Shown here piece after piece: positions 24,729 to 35,164 of a stretch of 64,000 nt of DNA. The stretch is from Metabacillus sp. B2-18 (lineage in GTDB: Bacteria > Bacillota > Bacilli > Bacillales > Bacillaceae). The notes under the pieces are model-generated. The model was given only the letters and a program-made list of their open reading frames with translations, did not search any database and was not told the DNA's origin. The translations under genes were made by a program, and so were the position numbers. The first letter of the stretch is position 1. Each line of letters starts with the position of its first letter. The stretch spans positions 5,074,673 to 5,138,672 of the forward strand of contig NZ_CP088245.1 of NCBI RefSeq assembly GCF_021117275.1, given 5' to 3'.

Positions 24729-25169
24729 TTATTTTCTTTTCCAAGTAGATTGAATCTGAATAAAGTTCGTATCCTTTAAGATGTTGAATACTGGACATCT
24801 TGAATCTGTTTTCTCTTTTAGCTCTTGAATTCTTTCATCAGACTCGTCAGTATCAACAAGTGCTTCAATCTTAAGCGTCTGGAAGTATTGCTTGACAGAA
24901 GGGTCACCCATTAATCCTTTTGGATCTAAAGCTCCTTCAATTTTGAAGTCAATTCCGTTGAGGTTAAACTTCATTTCTTTTGCTACAATGTTTGCAATGT
25001 AATTTTCACATCCTGCAAGTGATCCAAGAAGTGTGTTTAAAGGGTTTGCACCCTTATCGTTTCCACCTAAATTCTTTGGCTCGTCTACATAAAATGTATG
25101 AGCTCCGGCCTTAACCTCTGTAGTTACCTGTTGTGATGTTGATTCAATACCAAATTTAAGTAATGCCAT
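24729..25169 (-). CDS. OsmC/Ohr-family peroxidase-like protein
   Basis: A 146-residue OsmC-type protein with two family cysteines, in GSLAGCENYIAN (about residue 54) and SRCPVFN (about 123). These proteins are thiol peroxidases that prefer organic hydroperoxides or polysulfides. The first cysteine context lies between OsmC and YhfA-like groups, so substrate is uncertain. ATG follows GGAGG. The operator at 25241-25256 is 72 bp upstream. Confidence 0.8.
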   Translation of the reverse strand: MALLKFGIESTSQQVTTEVKAGAHTFYVDEPKNLGGNDKGANPLNTLLGSLAGCENYIANIVAKEMKFNLNGIDFKIEGALDPKGLMGDPSVKQYFQTLKIEALVDTDESDERIQELKEKTDSRCPVFNILKDTNFIQIQSTWKRK

Positions 25170-25240
25170 GATTAATTCCTCCTAAAATGTTTTTTCATTT
25201 ACTTACACTTTGGAGTATAACCAGAATCCTTTTTAAAAAA

Positions 25241-25256
25241 TGTTAGATGCCTTACA
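25241..25256 (-). promoter_or_regulatory. Operator of the island regulon, OsmC gene promoter
   Basis: TGTTAGATGCCTTACA, centre 25248.5, with TATACT on the minus strand at 25214-25219, 32 bp away. Confidence 0.75.
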
Positions 25257-25507
25257 TATTTCATGCATTTTTTAAAAATGCTTCGCGCCGTGTAAAAGAT
25301 ACAAGCATATTCTCAAAAGAAAGAGCAAAAATAATTACATGGATAAAGCAAGCTTTACAAGATGAAAACCTTATTTTATACGAAGGTTGGGGTTCAAAAA
25401 AGAAAAGGTATGACCATAATACAAGAAGATTATGTTTAGTTACATCTGATGGCTATTTTATTTTTATTCCCTTGCGGTGCTATTCCTTGCCCCTATCCAT
25501 TTTGTAA
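25257..25507 (+). pseudogene. Possible gene remnant beside rlmH
   Basis: An open frame on the plus strand reads SKERAKIITWIKQALQDENL and continues with ILYEGWG and TSDGYFIF, which looks like real protein sequence. It has no ribosome binding site, and the only ATG lies inside the operator. It may be the tail of a gene cut off at the integration site. Weak evidence. Confidence 0.25.
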
Positions 25508-25617
25508 TGATATGTTTTTATTTTTTCAAAAGGTATTGCGATATTAACTATTTTTACCCTTTTCTGTACTCCTCAACTGGTTAAGTTTACTTATTTCAAT
25601 TCTCAACTCTACTTTAT

Positions 25618-25644
25618 TGTTTACCATCACTTGTGATACGGTTC
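25618..25644. repeat. Primary att site at the end of rlmH
   Basis: The 27 bp are identical to 11179-11205 and cover the last five codons and stop of rlmH plus bases after it. Staphylococcal SCC elements insert at the same codons of the same gene. Confidence 0.85.
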
Positions 25645-26106
25645 CCCCCTATTAATCCGAAACGCCCGATAAACCTGCTCTACCAAAATCAACCTCATCA
25701 ACTGATGCGGAAACGTCATTTTTGAAAATGAAAGGCTATCATTCGCCCTCTTCATCACAGTATTACTCAACCCCAATGAACCTCCAATAACAAATGCGAC
25801 CTTACTCTTTCCATATGTAGCGAGCTGATCTAAGTCTTTTGCTAGTTGCTCTGAGGATTTCATTTTTCCTTCGATGGCTAGTGCGATCACGTGTGTGTCG
25901 TCGCTAATTTTGCTTAGAATTCTTTCTCCCTCTTTTTCTTTTACTTGCTCCATTTCTATTTCGCTTAGATTTTCTGGAGCTTTTTCATCTGCTAGTTCAA
26001 TGATCTCGATTTTTGCATATGATGATAATCGTTTTAAATATTCATCGATTCCTTGCTTTAGGTATTTTTCTTTTAACTTACCAATTGTAATGATTGAGAT
26101 GTTCAT
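25627..26106 (-). CDS. rlmH: 23S rRNA pseudouridine-1915 N3-methyltransferase
   Basis: The 159-residue SPOUT methyltransferase methylates pseudouridine 1915 in helix 69 of 23S rRNA. The S-adenosylmethionine site [10 protein letters not shown] and the C-terminal [14 protein letters not shown] are present. ATG 26106, after GGGGAAAAG, gives the normal family length. The final codons EPYHK-stop lie in the att repeat, so insertion here leaves the protein intact. Upstream are the CxxH/CxxC protein gene and a cluster of DnaA boxes. Confidence 0.95.
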   Translation of the reverse strand: MNISIITIGKLKEKYLKQGIDEYLKRLSSYAKIEIIELADEKAPENLSEIEMEQVKEKEGERILSKISDDTHVIALAIEGKMKSSEQLAKDLDQLATYGKSKVAFVIGGSLGLSNTVMKRANDSLSFSKMTFPHQLMRLILVEQVYRAFRINRGEPYHK

Positions 26107-26132
26107 ATCTTTTCCCCATTTCGAAACTTTCA

Positions 26133-26374
26133 TTATCCACAGAAGTTATCCACAAATATGGATTTTTATCCACATTTGTCAACAAAATTACTCTCCAACT
26201 ATATATACAGCCTGCTTTTCACAAAGTTGGCATGTTGTGGATAACTTTCCACCTTGCTCAATTTTTTCTATTTCTGGTGCTATTTCTTTTTCATCTACAT
26301 ACATATCTATTGCTAATTCAATATGGTCTTCACAGCAATACATTATCTCTTCCTCCTTATCCACATGTGGATAT
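26133..26374. promoter_or_regulatory. Cluster of DnaA boxes about 37 kb from oriC
   Basis: Five exact copies of TTATCCACA lie at 26133, 26146, 26166, 26236 (reverse) and 26357, and an ATATCCACA at 26366-26374 on the reverse strand. The density is far above chance. Three are in the rlmH-CxxH intergenic region, one is in the CxxH gene and one is in front of it. From memory, B. subtilis also has a DnaA-box cluster near yydA (rlmH) that titrates DnaA. Confidence 0.8.
26188..26343 (-). CDS. CxxH/CxxC small protein
   Basis: A 51-residue protein begins MYCCEDHIELAIDMY and ends TCQLCEKQAVYIVGE. CCEDH and CQLC make a probable zinc site. It matches a small Bacillus family found next to rlmH, of unknown function. 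ATG follows AAGGAGG at ideal spacing. A DnaA box falls within its coding part. Confidence 0.85.
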   Translation of the reverse strand: MYCCEDHIELAIDMYVDEKEIAPEIEKIEQGGKLSTTCQLCEKQAVYIVGE

Positions 26375-26435
26375 TCTATTTTTATTTTAACCTAAATCAC
26401 AAATCTTAGTTTTCCACAGGTCTTTTTAGTCAAAA

Positions 26436-26455
26436 AAAGAGAGCTGAAATCAGCC
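26436..26455 (-). terminator. Terminator of htrC
   Basis: GGCTGATTTCAGCTC hairpin with a run of seven T on the minus strand, overlapping the stop codon. Confidence 0.75.
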
Positions 26456-27670
26456 CCCTAACATGTCTTCTTCTCCTAATTTCATTTTACCAGACATCTT
26501 CTCACCATTTCGATAAAATGTTAATTCAATGGTATCGCCAACTTCTTGATTATAAAGAATTTTTCTTAAATCAATGATATCCTTTATATCTTCACCTGCA
26601 AATTGTGTGATTACATCAAACTCTTGTAATCCTGCCTGTGCTGCTGGTGAGACTGGAACAACACTCATGACAATAACACCATCGTTGATATCTTGTGGTA
26701 GTTTTAATGTTTGTTCCTTATGATAAGAAGAAACTTCATTTAAAGATCTCATGCCAATTCCCATATAAGGACGTCTTACTTCACTATACTTTTCTAAGTC
26801 TTCAATAATCGGTATTGCATGGTTAGCAGGAATTGATAATCCAATTCCCTCAACAGCTGCTTGAGCTATTTTCATTGAATTAATTCCAATAACCTTACCG
26901 TCTAAATTAATAAGTGCTCCACCACTGTTACCAGGGTTAATTGCAGCATCTGTTTGTAATACTTCAGCATTCCAATCTACTTGTCCATCACCGTTCTCAT
27001 CAATAGGAATTGCTCTTTCTGTTCCTGAAATAATTCCTTGTGTAACCGAACCAGAAAATTGCAAGCCAAGTGGATTACCAATTGCAATAACAGGTTCACC
27101 TGGTTTTACTGCATCTGAATCACCAAATTGAGCTACCTTCGTAATTTTATCAGCATCAACTCTTAAAACAGCAAGATCTGTTAACACATCACTGCCTAGT
27201 ATTTCAGCAGGAACTCTTGTCCCGTCACTTAAACTAATCTCTACTTGTGATGCACCCTCAATAACATGGTGATTTGTTACTACAAAAGCATCTTTACCTT
27301 CTTTTTTATAAATGACTCCTGAACCGGTACCTGCTTCGCCGGTTTCACTCCAAAACCCTGCTTCCTGAAGATTAACAACACCAACTACAGCATCTGATAC
27401 CTCATCAACAATACCTGTAATTGCTGAGTTTACATCAACTGATACATTTTTAATCGGTCCTGTATCTTCAACTGTTTGCCCTTGTTGATCTGTAGCTTCT
27501 TCTCCAAGGTTCATTTCATAAGGCAGGAAATTTGATAGTGCTGGTAAAGCAAAGAAAACTAGTAGCCCTCCTAAAATGGCTCCTACCAGTCCAGCTAAAA
27601 ACCAGCCTCCACGGTTTCCCTTTTGCCTTTTTGCATCATAATTTTCATAATCTTGATCATAATAGCCCAT
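26450..27670 (-). CDS. htrC: HtrA-type serine protease
   Basis: The 406-residue protein has a cytoplasmic N-tail, one membrane segment (about 25-45, [15 protein letters not shown]) and an extracytoplasmic trypsin-like domain with the triad in [15 protein letters not shown] and GNSGGAL. A PDZ domain follows (about 300-395). It degrades misfolded envelope proteins. ATG 27670 is chosen by the ribosome binding site AAAGGAATGG. It is the last member of the walRKHIJ neighbourhood, as in B. subtilis (yyxA/htrC). Confidence 0.9.
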   Translation of the reverse strand: MGYYDQDYENYDAKRQKGNRGGWFLAGLVGAILGGLLVFFALPALSNFLPYEMNLGEEATDQQGQTVEDTGPIKNVSVDVNSAITGIVDEVSDAVVGVVNLQEAGFWSETGEAGTGSGVIYKKEGKDAFVVTNHHVIEGASQVEISLSDGTRVPAEILGSDVLTDLAVLRVDADKITKVAQFGDSDAVKPGEPVIAIGNPLGLQFSGSVTQGIISGTERAIPIDENGDGQVDWNAEVLQTDAAINPGNSGGALINLDGKVIGINSMKIAQAAVEGIGLSIPANHAIPIIEDLEKYSEVRRPYMGIGMRSLNEVSSYHKEQTLKLPQDINDGVIVMSVVPVSPAAQAGLQEFDVITQFAGEDIKDIIDLRKILYNQEVGDTIELTFYRNGEKMSGKMKLGEEDMLGG

Positions 27671-27830
27671 AATGTTCACCATTCCTTTCACATGCTATGA
27701 ATAGTGTTTACCTAATCAACATTATTCTCCTATACAATGAAAATTAACCAAGATGATAACGATTTTTCTGTTATTTCATTTTATAAATTAACCTGTAAAT
27801 CTTCACTGTAGAAAATGCCATTATTAAATC

Positions 27831-28625
27831 TTATATGGCTACAAGCGAAGTCGGGGTTGATGGATCTGTATCATATAATTCAAAACTTTCACCTGTTATA
27901 AACCCTTTGCTGGCAAGTGTTTGCTCAACAGACATTCTGGCTAAATCCTTCATATTATTATCTTTACTGAGATGGGCCAAATAAATTCGTTTTGTTGCAT
28001 CTCCAATCACATCCATCATCGCAATTGCTGCATCTTCATTTGAAACATGTCCAACATCACTTAAGATACGACGTTTGATACTCCATGGATAGTGTCCCAT
28101 TTGAAGCATAGAAACATCATGATTGCTTTCAAACACAAAGGCATCGGCATTTTTAATCGTGCCTTTCATTCTATCACTAACATAGCCTGTGTCTGTAATA
28201 AGAGCTAGTTTTTTCCCTTGATGATGAAACACAAAAAACATAGGCTCTGCTGCATCATGTGAAACTCCAAATGATTCTATATCTAACGCACCGAAGGATT
28301 TTACAGATCCTGTAGGAAAAACAAACTTTTGCTCTGTTGCAATTTCTCCAACTAATCCATTCATAGCCTGCCAGGTTTTTTCGTTCGCATAGATAGGTAG
28401 TTTATGCTTTCTTGCTAAAACTCCTAATCCTTTTATATGATCGCTATGTTCATGTGTGACCAAAATTCCTGAGAGCTTTTGAATATCTCGTCCAATTTGG
28501 TCAAATAAATTAGCCATCTGTTTACCACTTAAGCCGGCATCAACTAAAAATGCTTGATCTTCCGCCTCCACATAAATGGCATTCCCCGTACTTCCGCTTG
28601 CAAGTACACTAAACTGCAAGCTCAT
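27831..28625 (-). CDS. walJ: Metallo-beta-lactamase-fold exonuclease-like protein WalJ
   Basis: The 264-residue protein has the metallo-beta-lactamase core: [22 protein letters not shown] with the metal-binding histidines, and DTGYVSD. Family members have nuclease activity, and WalJ is linked to coordination of replication and division. ATG follows GAGGAG, 20 bp after walI. Confidence 0.9.
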   Translation of the reverse strand: MSLQFSVLASGSTGNAIYVEAEDQAFLVDAGLSGKQMANLFDQIGRDIQKLSGILVTHEHSDHIKGLGVLARKHKLPIYANEKTWQAMNGLVGEIATEQKFVFPTGSVKSFGALDIESFGVSHDAAEPMFFVFHHQGKKLALITDTGYVSDRMKGTIKNADAFVFESNHDVSMLQMGHYPWSIKRRILSDVGHVSNEDAAIAMMDVIGDATKRIYLAHLSKDNNMKDLARMSVEQTLASKGFITGESFELYDTDPSTPTSLVAI

Positions 28626-28646
28626 ATTATGTCACTCCTCTTTTCC

Positions 28647-29468
28647 CTAATCTGCTAACTGTAAAACATCGCCCTCTAAGGCATTCACATAAAAATCTTG
28701 TCTCTCTTTATCTTTTGTTTCTATGATAATATGCCAAGTTGGCGCCAAAATTTGTTGATTCGAAAGTGGAATATGTGTGTAATAGCCATACTGCATAGTA
28801 ACAATTTGACTATTCTCTGGAAGATAGTTTTTATTATATAGAGCTTCGATTGCTTTTAACGCTGTGATCGTTGATTCTTGCTCCTCTACTTCCTTAATTC
28901 CCTCAAGCATTGATTGCTCATAGCCATAAATTTGATTATCCTCATCTAACTGAAGAATCACCATACCAATATGATCTAGCTTTGATTGAAATATATTTCG
29001 GTTTTTATATTTCTGAATACATATAATAGAATTAGATTCCTCATCTGTATACCAATAATGATAAAGTTCACCTGAAATAACATTTTCTTTTAAAAATTGA
29101 TTCACTTTACTTTCTAAATTAACATCAGGCAATGGAAATGGTTTGGTTAGCTTCATTTTTAATGAACGAAAGGATTCTTCTTCAATATTTGTATTTGTTA
29201 CAACTAATGATTGTTCTTTATCATTAAGTTTACTAACTTCTTCAAGGGTGAAATCCTTACTTTTTGCCGTTATATAGAAGCCCTTGCCGATATCTTCAGG
29301 TAAGTCACCATACTTAATATCCTCAGCTGCTAGCTTTTCCTCCAAGGTTGCTTCTTGCATAACTGCATAATCCGATTTATCTCTTAGTTCAAAGAACTCA
29401 ATTGCTAAATAGATATCTAAGATTAGAAATGCAAGGATAAAAATGGTTTTCGTTTTACTCCAATCCAC
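28647..29468 (-). CDS. walI: WalK regulator WalI (YycI)
   Basis: A 273-residue protein with a single N-terminal membrane helix (TIFILAFLILDIYLAIEF) and an extracellular domain. WalI and WalH form a complex that restrains the WalK kinase. The GTG at 29468 is chosen because GGGAGGG lies upstream; it overlaps the end of walH by 14 bases, so translation is coupled. Confidence 0.92.
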   Translation of the reverse strand: MDWSKTKTIFILAFLILDIYLAIEFFELRDKSDYAVMQEATLEEKLAAEDIKYGDLPEDIGKGFYITAKSKDFTLEEVSKLNDKEQSLVVTNTNIEEESFRSLKMKLTKPFPLPDVNLESKVNQFLKENVISGELYHYWYTDEESNSIICIQKYKNRNIFQSKLDHIGMVILQLDEDNQIYGYEQSMLEGIKEVEEQESTITALKAIEALYNKNYLPENSQIVTMQYGYYTHIPLSNQQILAPTWHIIIETKDKERQDFYVNALEGDVLQLAD

Positions 29469-30798
29469 CTTTATCCCTCCCTTGATTACCATTTAATTTC
29501 ATTAGTGTGCCATCTTTCATCTCAATGCACCATGAAGGTGTTAGTTTTACATACTTCTGATCTGTAGAGCCACCTAATTCGTATGCAACATAGATGCTTT
29601 TAATCATTGAAATATCAATCGATTGATCAGCCTTCAGAATCTCAGCTACTTCTTTTCCTGAAATCAGACTAATAGGATTACTGCTTGATATCTGCGTCAT
29701 TAACTGATACGAAGGACGTTCATAAATAGCAATTTCATTTTGTCCCCAGCGCTGCGAAATCATAGTTGGACCAAAATATTCCTCTGTTGATGTTAAGACC
29801 GGAATTGAACCAATCGACATAACATATCGAATTTGCTGATTGGACTTATCTATATTAAATAAAAGATAATCATCTGTCCATCCACCATGATCATTTAAAT
29901 AATTAATACTTTGCTCTAAAAGAAGATACTCCTCCAATACACTAGATTCAGTTAGTGTTGGATTCACAAATCTTACCAAGTGCTCATTTGGAAAAATGTT
30001 TAGTTCTCTTTTACTATCAGTGTACCGATTACTTGAAAAATTCACATCCTGCTTAACAAGTCGAGGATTGCTGAATAAAGCATCCTTAAATCTTTCATCA
30101 TCAATTTCATCTGTTAAATATTGATAACTATCGAGCTCTATTGTATTTTCAGGAAGCATCATTTCATTTCCTACATCTGTCTCAAAAGCAAAGTAAGAGG
30201 AAAACTCACTTTTTTTATTATAAATAGTTGAAACAAACTGATTTTCATCAGGTAAATTAACAGAGGTTTCAACAATTTTAAGATTTTCTGTTGAGACAAA
30301 GTACACTTTTTGAGCTTCTTTTTCATTAGGTACATTTAAATATATGCGATCAAAATGAATGGAGTCATTTGTATCTGTATCCCATTCAAACATCGATTTC
30401 ATTGTTTCCAACGGTATTCCGTCGAGGAACCTAAGTTCTATTTTAGCCTCTGCTTTACTATGAATCCAATTATTAAAATTTTCCTCTGTATATGTTTGAG
30501 CGATGTTCTTGTTGTTTCCTAAACTATAATTCCAGTCCTGCATTTCAGTCCAAAGAGCTTCTAAATACTGATCATCCAATGTACTAAAGTGAGCTTCAGG
30601 CGTATGAATATATAATTGTCTTGGCCTAATTACTTGGTAAGGAGTTCTCCTCTCAGGACCAATTGGAACACTTTCAAAGAATGAATTATTTTGAAACTCT
30701 TCATATGAGGGCTGAAGATTCCACATATTCCAAGTAAAAAACAGACTAATGATCACCAGTACAGTTAAAGTGGCACTTTTTATAGATTCTTTATTCAT
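29455..30798 (-). CDS. walH: WalK regulator WalH (YycH)
   Basis: A 447-residue protein with one N-terminal membrane helix (SATLTVLVIISLFFTWNMW) and a large extracellular domain. It works with WalI to inhibit WalK. ATG 30798 overlaps the walK stop (ATGA) and follows AGAGGATGAG. Confidence 0.92.
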   Translation of the reverse strand: MNKESIKSATLTVLVIISLFFTWNMWNLQPSYEEFQNNSFFESVPIGPERRTPYQVIRPRQLYIHTPEAHFSTLDDQYLEALWTEMQDWNYSLGNNKNIAQTYTEENFNNWIHSKAEAKIELRFLDGIPLETMKSMFEWDTDTNDSIHFDRIYLNVPNEKEAQKVYFVSTENLKIVETSVNLPDENQFVSTIYNKKSEFSSYFAFETDVGNEMMLPENTIELDSYQYLTDEIDDERFKDALFSNPRLVKQDVNFSSNRYTDSKRELNIFPNEHLVRFVNPTLTESSVLEEYLLLEQSINYLNDHGGWTDDYLLFNIDKSNQQIRYVMSIGSIPVLTSTEEYFGPTMISQRWGQNEIAIYERPSYQLMTQISSSNPISLISGKEVAEILKADQSIDISMIKSIYVAYELGGSTDQKYVKLTPSWCIEMKDGTLMKLNGNQGRDKGGLE

Positions 30799-32612
30799 TC
30801 CCACTCATCCTCTTGTTCCGGGTCATATGGTAAGGTAAAGAATACAGTTGTTCCCGCTCCTTCCCTACTTTGAGCCCAAATATCTCCTCCATGTGCTTGG
30901 ACCATTTCCTTCGCAATGGCTAGTCCTAAACCTGTTCCACCTAGTTTACGAGTTCGGGCCTTATCCACTCGATAAAAGCGATCAAAGATTTTATTTACAC
31001 TTTCTTGAGGTATTCCTACCCCTTCATCTTTTATCCGAATTTGCAACTCAGCAGGTAATACATCCACTGTAAAAATAACCTTTCCACCCTCTGGTGAATA
31101 TTTAAGTGCATTAGAAATAATGTTATCCAGCACTTGTGTGATTTTATCTGTGTCAATATCAACATAAAGGGGATCGTTTGGTATATTTCTAAAAAATGCT
31201 ACATGCTGCGATTTCGTCATTTCAAACCGATCAATGATCTTTTGAAAAAAGTCAGTAAAATTGATCCAATCTTTGTTTAGCTTATAATCAGTACGATCAA
31301 GCTTTGATAATTGTAGCAAATCATTCACTAAACGTATCATTCGTTCTGTCTCTGTTTGTGTGACATTCAGGAATTGTGGTGCAAGATCATCATCTTTCCA
31401 AGCGCCGTCCGCTAATGCTTCTAAATAGCTCCGCATCGTTGTTAATGGTGTCCGTAACTCATGTGATACATTAGCAACAAACTCTCTGCGTTCTTGCTCT
31501 ATTTTTTCCTGCTCTGTAATGTCATAAAGAACAGCAATAAGTCCCTCATTCTTTCCTCGTTCCTTCTGAATCACTGAAAAACTAACACGAAGGATAAAAG
31601 GATGTTCATTTGTACCAGATTCAAGAATAAGTGATTCTTGTTCTTCTAATAAACTTTCAAATGTATATTCTTCACTTATTCCTAATAGCTCTGTGATATC
31701 TGTGTTATTCACCGTTCCACGTGAAACATTCAGCATATCTATTGCTGGATTGTTAATAAGAATAACTTTTCCTTCACGATTTGTTGCAATAACCCCATCA
31801 GTCATATGGGCAATAACAGATGCAAGCTTCTTACGTTCTCCCTCTGTCATAGCCTGTGCGTCTTCAAGTTTTTCCGTTAAATAATTGAAGGTGATAGCCA
31901 ACTGACCAATTTCATCTTCACCATATACCCTAACCTTTCGTGAGAAGTTACCATTTGCTAGCTCAATGGCTTGCTTCCTCATATCAGTCATTGGTCTAGT
32001 GATTGTTCTTGCTAGGAAGATCCCTAAAGCAGCAGTAATTGCCAATGAAAGAATAGTTCCAGTAGCTAAGATCTTATTGATAATTCTCATCTGAGAAAAA
32101 ACTTCTTCCATCGATGCCATTACATACACAGCACCGATTGTTTGGTTATTTTGATTAACAGGAACGGTCATAACACGCACACGTTCTGTTTCATAAATAA
32201 ATACACCACTATAATCCAGACCCAATAAAGCACGATGAACAGTTTCTTCAATTGATTTCTTTCCAACTAAGTCCTTATTAATATCAGATGTTGCAATGAC
32301 TGTTTTACTCATATCTATTACACGTACTTCAATAATTTCCTCTGTAAGAAAGTCATCTAAAATCGTAGTAATCTCACTCGTTAATGTCTTTCCATCAGAG
32401 TATTCCTTAGGATCTCGAGACATTTCTTGTTCAATATTATAAACTAGTAAGCTAACGCGATTTGTTAAGGAAGCCTCAAAATTTGCTTTTAAAGAGGATT
32501 CCAATTCTTTAACAAAATAAATTCCGATAATTTGCATTGCCATCATAATAAGCAGCACATATACCGTAACAAACTTAAAATGAATGGATTGAAAAAACCT
32601 AACCCTTTTCAT
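30795..32612 (-). CDS. walK: Essential sensor histidine kinase WalK (YycG)
   Basis: The 605-residue kinase has a first membrane helix at about 13-33, an extracellular sensor domain, a second helix (about 183-205), HAMP, PAS (about 265-370), a phosphorylated histidine in FVANVSHELRTPLT and an ATPase domain with NIISNALKYSPEGG and GTGLGLAIAKEM. It phosphorylates WalR and controls cell-wall hydrolases. It begins four bases after walR. A parS-like sequence lies inside the gene at 31713. Confidence 0.95.
   Translation of the reverse strand: MKRVRFFQSIHFKFVTVYVLLIMMAMQIIGIYFVKELESSLKANFEASLTNRVSLLVYNIEQEMSRDPKEYSDGKTLTSEITTILDDFLTEEIIEVRVIDMSKTVIATSDINKDLVGKKSIEETVHRALLGLDYSGVFIYETERVRVMTVPVNQNNQTIGAVYVMASMEEVFSQMRIINKILATGTILSLAITAALGIFLARTITRPMTDMRKQAIELANGNFSRKVRVYGEDEIGQLAITFNYLTEKLEDAQAMTEGERKKLASVIAHMTDGVIATNREGKVILINNPAIDMLNVSRGTVNNTDITELLGISEEYTFESLLEEQESLILESGTNEHPFILRVSFSVIQKERGKNEGLIAVLYDITEQEKIEQERREFVANVSHELRTPLTTMRSYLEALADGAWKDDDLAPQFLNVTQTETERMIRLVNDLLQLSKLDRTDYKLNKDWINFTDFFQKIIDRFEMTKSQHVAFFRNIPNDPLYVDIDTDKITQVLDNIISNALKYSPEGGKVIFTVDVLPAELQIRIKDEGVGIPQESVNKIFDRFYRVDKARTRKLGGTGLGLAIAKEMVQAHGGDIWAQSREGAGTTVFFTLPYDPEQEDEWE
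31713..31728. promoter_or_regulatory. parS-like sequence inside walK
   Basis: CGTTCCACGTGAAACA matches the consensus TGTTTCACGTGAAACA at 14 of 16 positions and keeps the central CACGTGAAAC. It is a plausible Spo0J binding site. Confidence 0.5.
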
Positions 32613-32616
32613 ACCA

Positions 32617-33324
32617 TTATTCCTGTTCTGCTTGTTTTAGATAGTAGCCAACTCCACGTCTTGTTACAATCCATGTAGGGTGACTTGGGTTATCCTCAAT
32701 TTTTTCACGTAAACGTCGAACTGTTACATCAACTGTTCTGACATCACCAAAATAATCATAGCCCCAAACTGTTTGTAACAAGTGTTCTCTTGTCATCACT
32801 TGACCAATATGTTGAGCTAGATAGTGAAGAAGCTCAAATTCACGATGTGTGAGCTCAATTGTTTCTCCACGTTTTGAAACCACATAAGCATCTGGATGAA
32901 TAACTAGTGATCCAATTGAAATTTCGTTGTTAGATCCTTTTGTTTCAGCTGTATCATTCGCCTGTTGTCGTCGAAGGTTGGCTTTTACACGTGCTAGTAA
33001 TTCTCGTGTACTAAATGGCTTGGTTACATAATCATCAGCACCCAATTCAAGCCCAAGTACTTTATCTATTTCTGAATCCTTTGCTGTTAGCATAATAATC
33101 GGCATTTCATATTTCTTTCTAACTTCACGGCACACTTCCATTCCATCTTTGTTAGGAAGCATAATATCCAGCAAAAGAAGGTCCGGATTAATTTCCTCCA
33201 CCATTTCTAAGGCCTGGTTGCCATCATAGGCACAGTAGACTGTGTATCCTTCTTTTTTTAAATTAAACTGTAATATATCTGCAATTGGTTTTTCATCATC
33301 AACAACTAATATCTTTTTTTCCAT
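32617..33324 (-). CDS. walR: Essential response regulator WalR (YycF)
   Basis: The 235-residue OmpR-type regulator has a receiver domain with the phosphorylated Asp in [12 protein letters not shown] and a winged-helix DNA-binding domain ([16 protein letters not shown]). It controls peptidoglycan hydrolase genes. It is the first gene of the walRKHIJ operon; ATG follows AAAAGGGGCG. Confidence 0.96.
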   Translation of the reverse strand: MEKKILVVDDEKPIADILQFNLKKEGYTVYCAYDGNQALEMVEEINPDLLLLDIMLPNKDGMEVCREVRKKYEMPIIMLTAKDSEIDKVLGLELGADDYVTKPFSTRELLARVKANLRRQQANDTAETKGSNNEISIGSLVIHPDAYVVSKRGETIELTHREFELLHYLAQHIGQVMTREHLLQTVWGYDYFGDVRTVDVTVRRLREKIEDNPSHPTWIVTRRGVGYYLKQAEQE

Positions 33325-33709
33325 ATTCTCGCCCCTTTTAATTTTGGCTCTGCTTACTTGTTTTTGTGAATTTATTTTAGTGTTTTCTTTCTTCTCAAAC
33401 TACACTATGATCACATCAAAAAAACTTTAGCATCGTTCTAGTATGACAAGTTCATGCTTATGTTTAATGTACCACTTTCAAAGAAGAGATTCATCTTTTT
33501 CAGGGTCTTTATGAACATTTTCATTAGAAAAACTCGGCTTATCGCCAAGCCCTAATGTCGAAAGCCTTAACTTTTCTTATACGATCATCCTTAAAATTTT
33601 ATACTTTCTGATAGTATAAATAAAAGTTTAGATTTTCTTTTCAAGTGGTAAAGAGTAATAGAACGAAAAAAAGGACTGACCTCCAAATTTGTGTCAGACC
33701 CTTCTTTCA
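33325..33709. other. walR upstream region and terminator of the M23 gene
   Basis: No gene. A minus-strand hairpin at 33671-33703 (GGGTCTGAC/GTCAGTCC, T run) ends the peptidase gene. A smaller hairpin GGCTTGGCGATAAGCC at about 33536-33551 followed by TTTTT may be a second terminator or part of the walR leader. Confidence 0.6.
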
Positions 33710-35164
33710 TTATTTTAAGTAATCAATAGGGTTTTTCAAGTTACCATTCTCATAAACTTCAAAATGCAGATGAACTCCTGTAGAATTCCCTGTTGTTCCC
33801 ATTATACCGATTTTTTGTCCCTGAGAGACAACCTGACCAACTGAGACAGAAATTGAATCTAAATGAGCATAAAGTGTTGTTATACCGTTATTATGGTCAA
33901 TAACAACCTTATTTCCATATCCACCATCAGATCCAGCAGAAATCACCGTACCATTATCTGCAGCCTTTATTGTACGATCACTAGGTCTTGCTATATCAAT
34001 TCCTTTATGTAGTTTACCCCAGCGCTGACCTAGACCGCTAGAGATATATCCTCCAACTGCCGGCCAAGCCAGATCACCACTACCTCTTGATGGAATTACC
34101 TTCGTACCTTTTATGATGATTTCTTTGACAGGTTGCTTTACTACTTCTTCCTTTACCGTTTCACGTTTTACTTCCGTGCCATTTTGTTTATAAGTAACAT
34201 AGCTTACTAATTTTTCCCCATTCTGACCCTTTTGAGATACTTCATCTTCCCCTTTAGGCAAATTCGCATCTTCGCTTATTTCAATTTCAAATGCAATATT
34301 CTCTTTTATGAATGATTCTTCTTTTATATTTACTGTAACATATGGCTTTAATTCGGTTACGTGAAGCAAATCACCAGATTGAATAACAGAGTCTTCCTTA
34401 AGACCGGGGTTTAAACTTAATAATTCTTCAAGAGTTAAGTCATGAGCCTCCGCAATATTTCCAAGTACATCATTTTCCTGTACCACATACTGTTTATCTT
34501 CAGGAGATCCCTTTTCTAATACGTTTAACCCTTGCTCAGAGCTAATGATTTTATCCGGAGATACTTTTTTCGTTCCGAGCAAAACATCTTCTGAAAAGGT
34601 TACATCCACTATTCTAGATTGTCCTTCTTTAAGAGTAGCTGGTATTTGATTAGTAGCAATACTCTTCTCTATTTCATTTAATACATCTTCAGAAACATAT
34701 TGAAGCTTATATTGCTTTAAAACAGCCTCAGCCTCTGCTTTGCTTTTAAAGTAGACAACTTCTTTTTCATTAATCTTTAGTGCAGTAGATTCCACTACAA
34801 CATCTAGGTCTTTTTCTAAAGAACGAACTGTTTCATTGTTATCATAAACCGGTCTGAACATTTTTTCTGGTATAATCTCTAATTCTTCAATTGTTAAATT
34901 AAGATCTTTATATGTTTCTTTTACATTACTGATTTTTATCGTAGCAACTTGTTCAATCACATTTTGGTTATCTACTGTCCCCATATACTGACCATCAAGG
35001 TAAACATGATATACGGTAGATAATGAGTTTTCAGCTTGTGCAATTACACTATGCGTTCCGAAAGTAATCGTTGCAGCTAATGCAATTCCCATTGTCATCT
35101 TCTTGCTAAAAGAAACATGGTTATGTAAATGCTTTTCTCCTAAACTATTAAAGCGCTTAAACAA
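33710..35164 (-). CDS. LysM-G5-M23 peptidoglycan endopeptidase
   Basis: A 484-residue secreted cell-wall enzyme. It has a signal-type hydrophobic stretch (about 23-45), an unrecognised helical region, a LysM domain (VVQENDVLGNIAEAHDLTLE, about 228-272), a G5 domain (about 300-360) and a C-terminal M23 zinc peptidase with HKGIDIARPS, TLYAHLDS and HLHFEVYENG. The catalytic residues look complete. ATG follows GGAGG. It lies upstream of walR and is a likely WalR target, with a possible WalR site at 35314-35330. Confidence 0.88.
   Translation of the reverse strand: MFKRFNSLGEKHLHNHVSFSKKMTMGIALAATITFGTHSVIAQAENSLSTVYHVYLDGQYMGTVDNQNVIEQVATIKISNVKETYKDLNLTIEELEIIPEKMFRPVYDNNETVRSLEKDLDVVVESTALKINEKEVVYFKSKAEAEAVLKQYKLQYVSEDVLNEIEKSIATNQIPATLKEGQSRIVDVTFSEDVLLGTKKVSPDKIISSEQGLNVLEKGSPEDKQYVVQENDVLGNIAEAHDLTLEELLSLNPGLKEDSVIQSGDLLHVTELKPYVTVNIKEESFIKENIAFEIEISEDANLPKGEDEVSQKGQNGEKLVSYVTYKQNGTEVKRETVKEEVVKQPVKEIIIKGTKVIPSRGSGDLAWPAVGGYISSGLGQRWGKLHKGIDIARPSDRTIKAADNGTVISAGSDGGYGNKVVIDHNNGITTLYAHLDSISVSVGQVVSQGQKIGIMGTTGNSTGVHLHFEVYENGNLKNPIDYLK

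Noticed and set aside
26094..26395. Plus-strand frames opposite rlmH and the CxxH gene
   Set aside because: They are shadows of the true minus-strand genes and the DnaA boxes.
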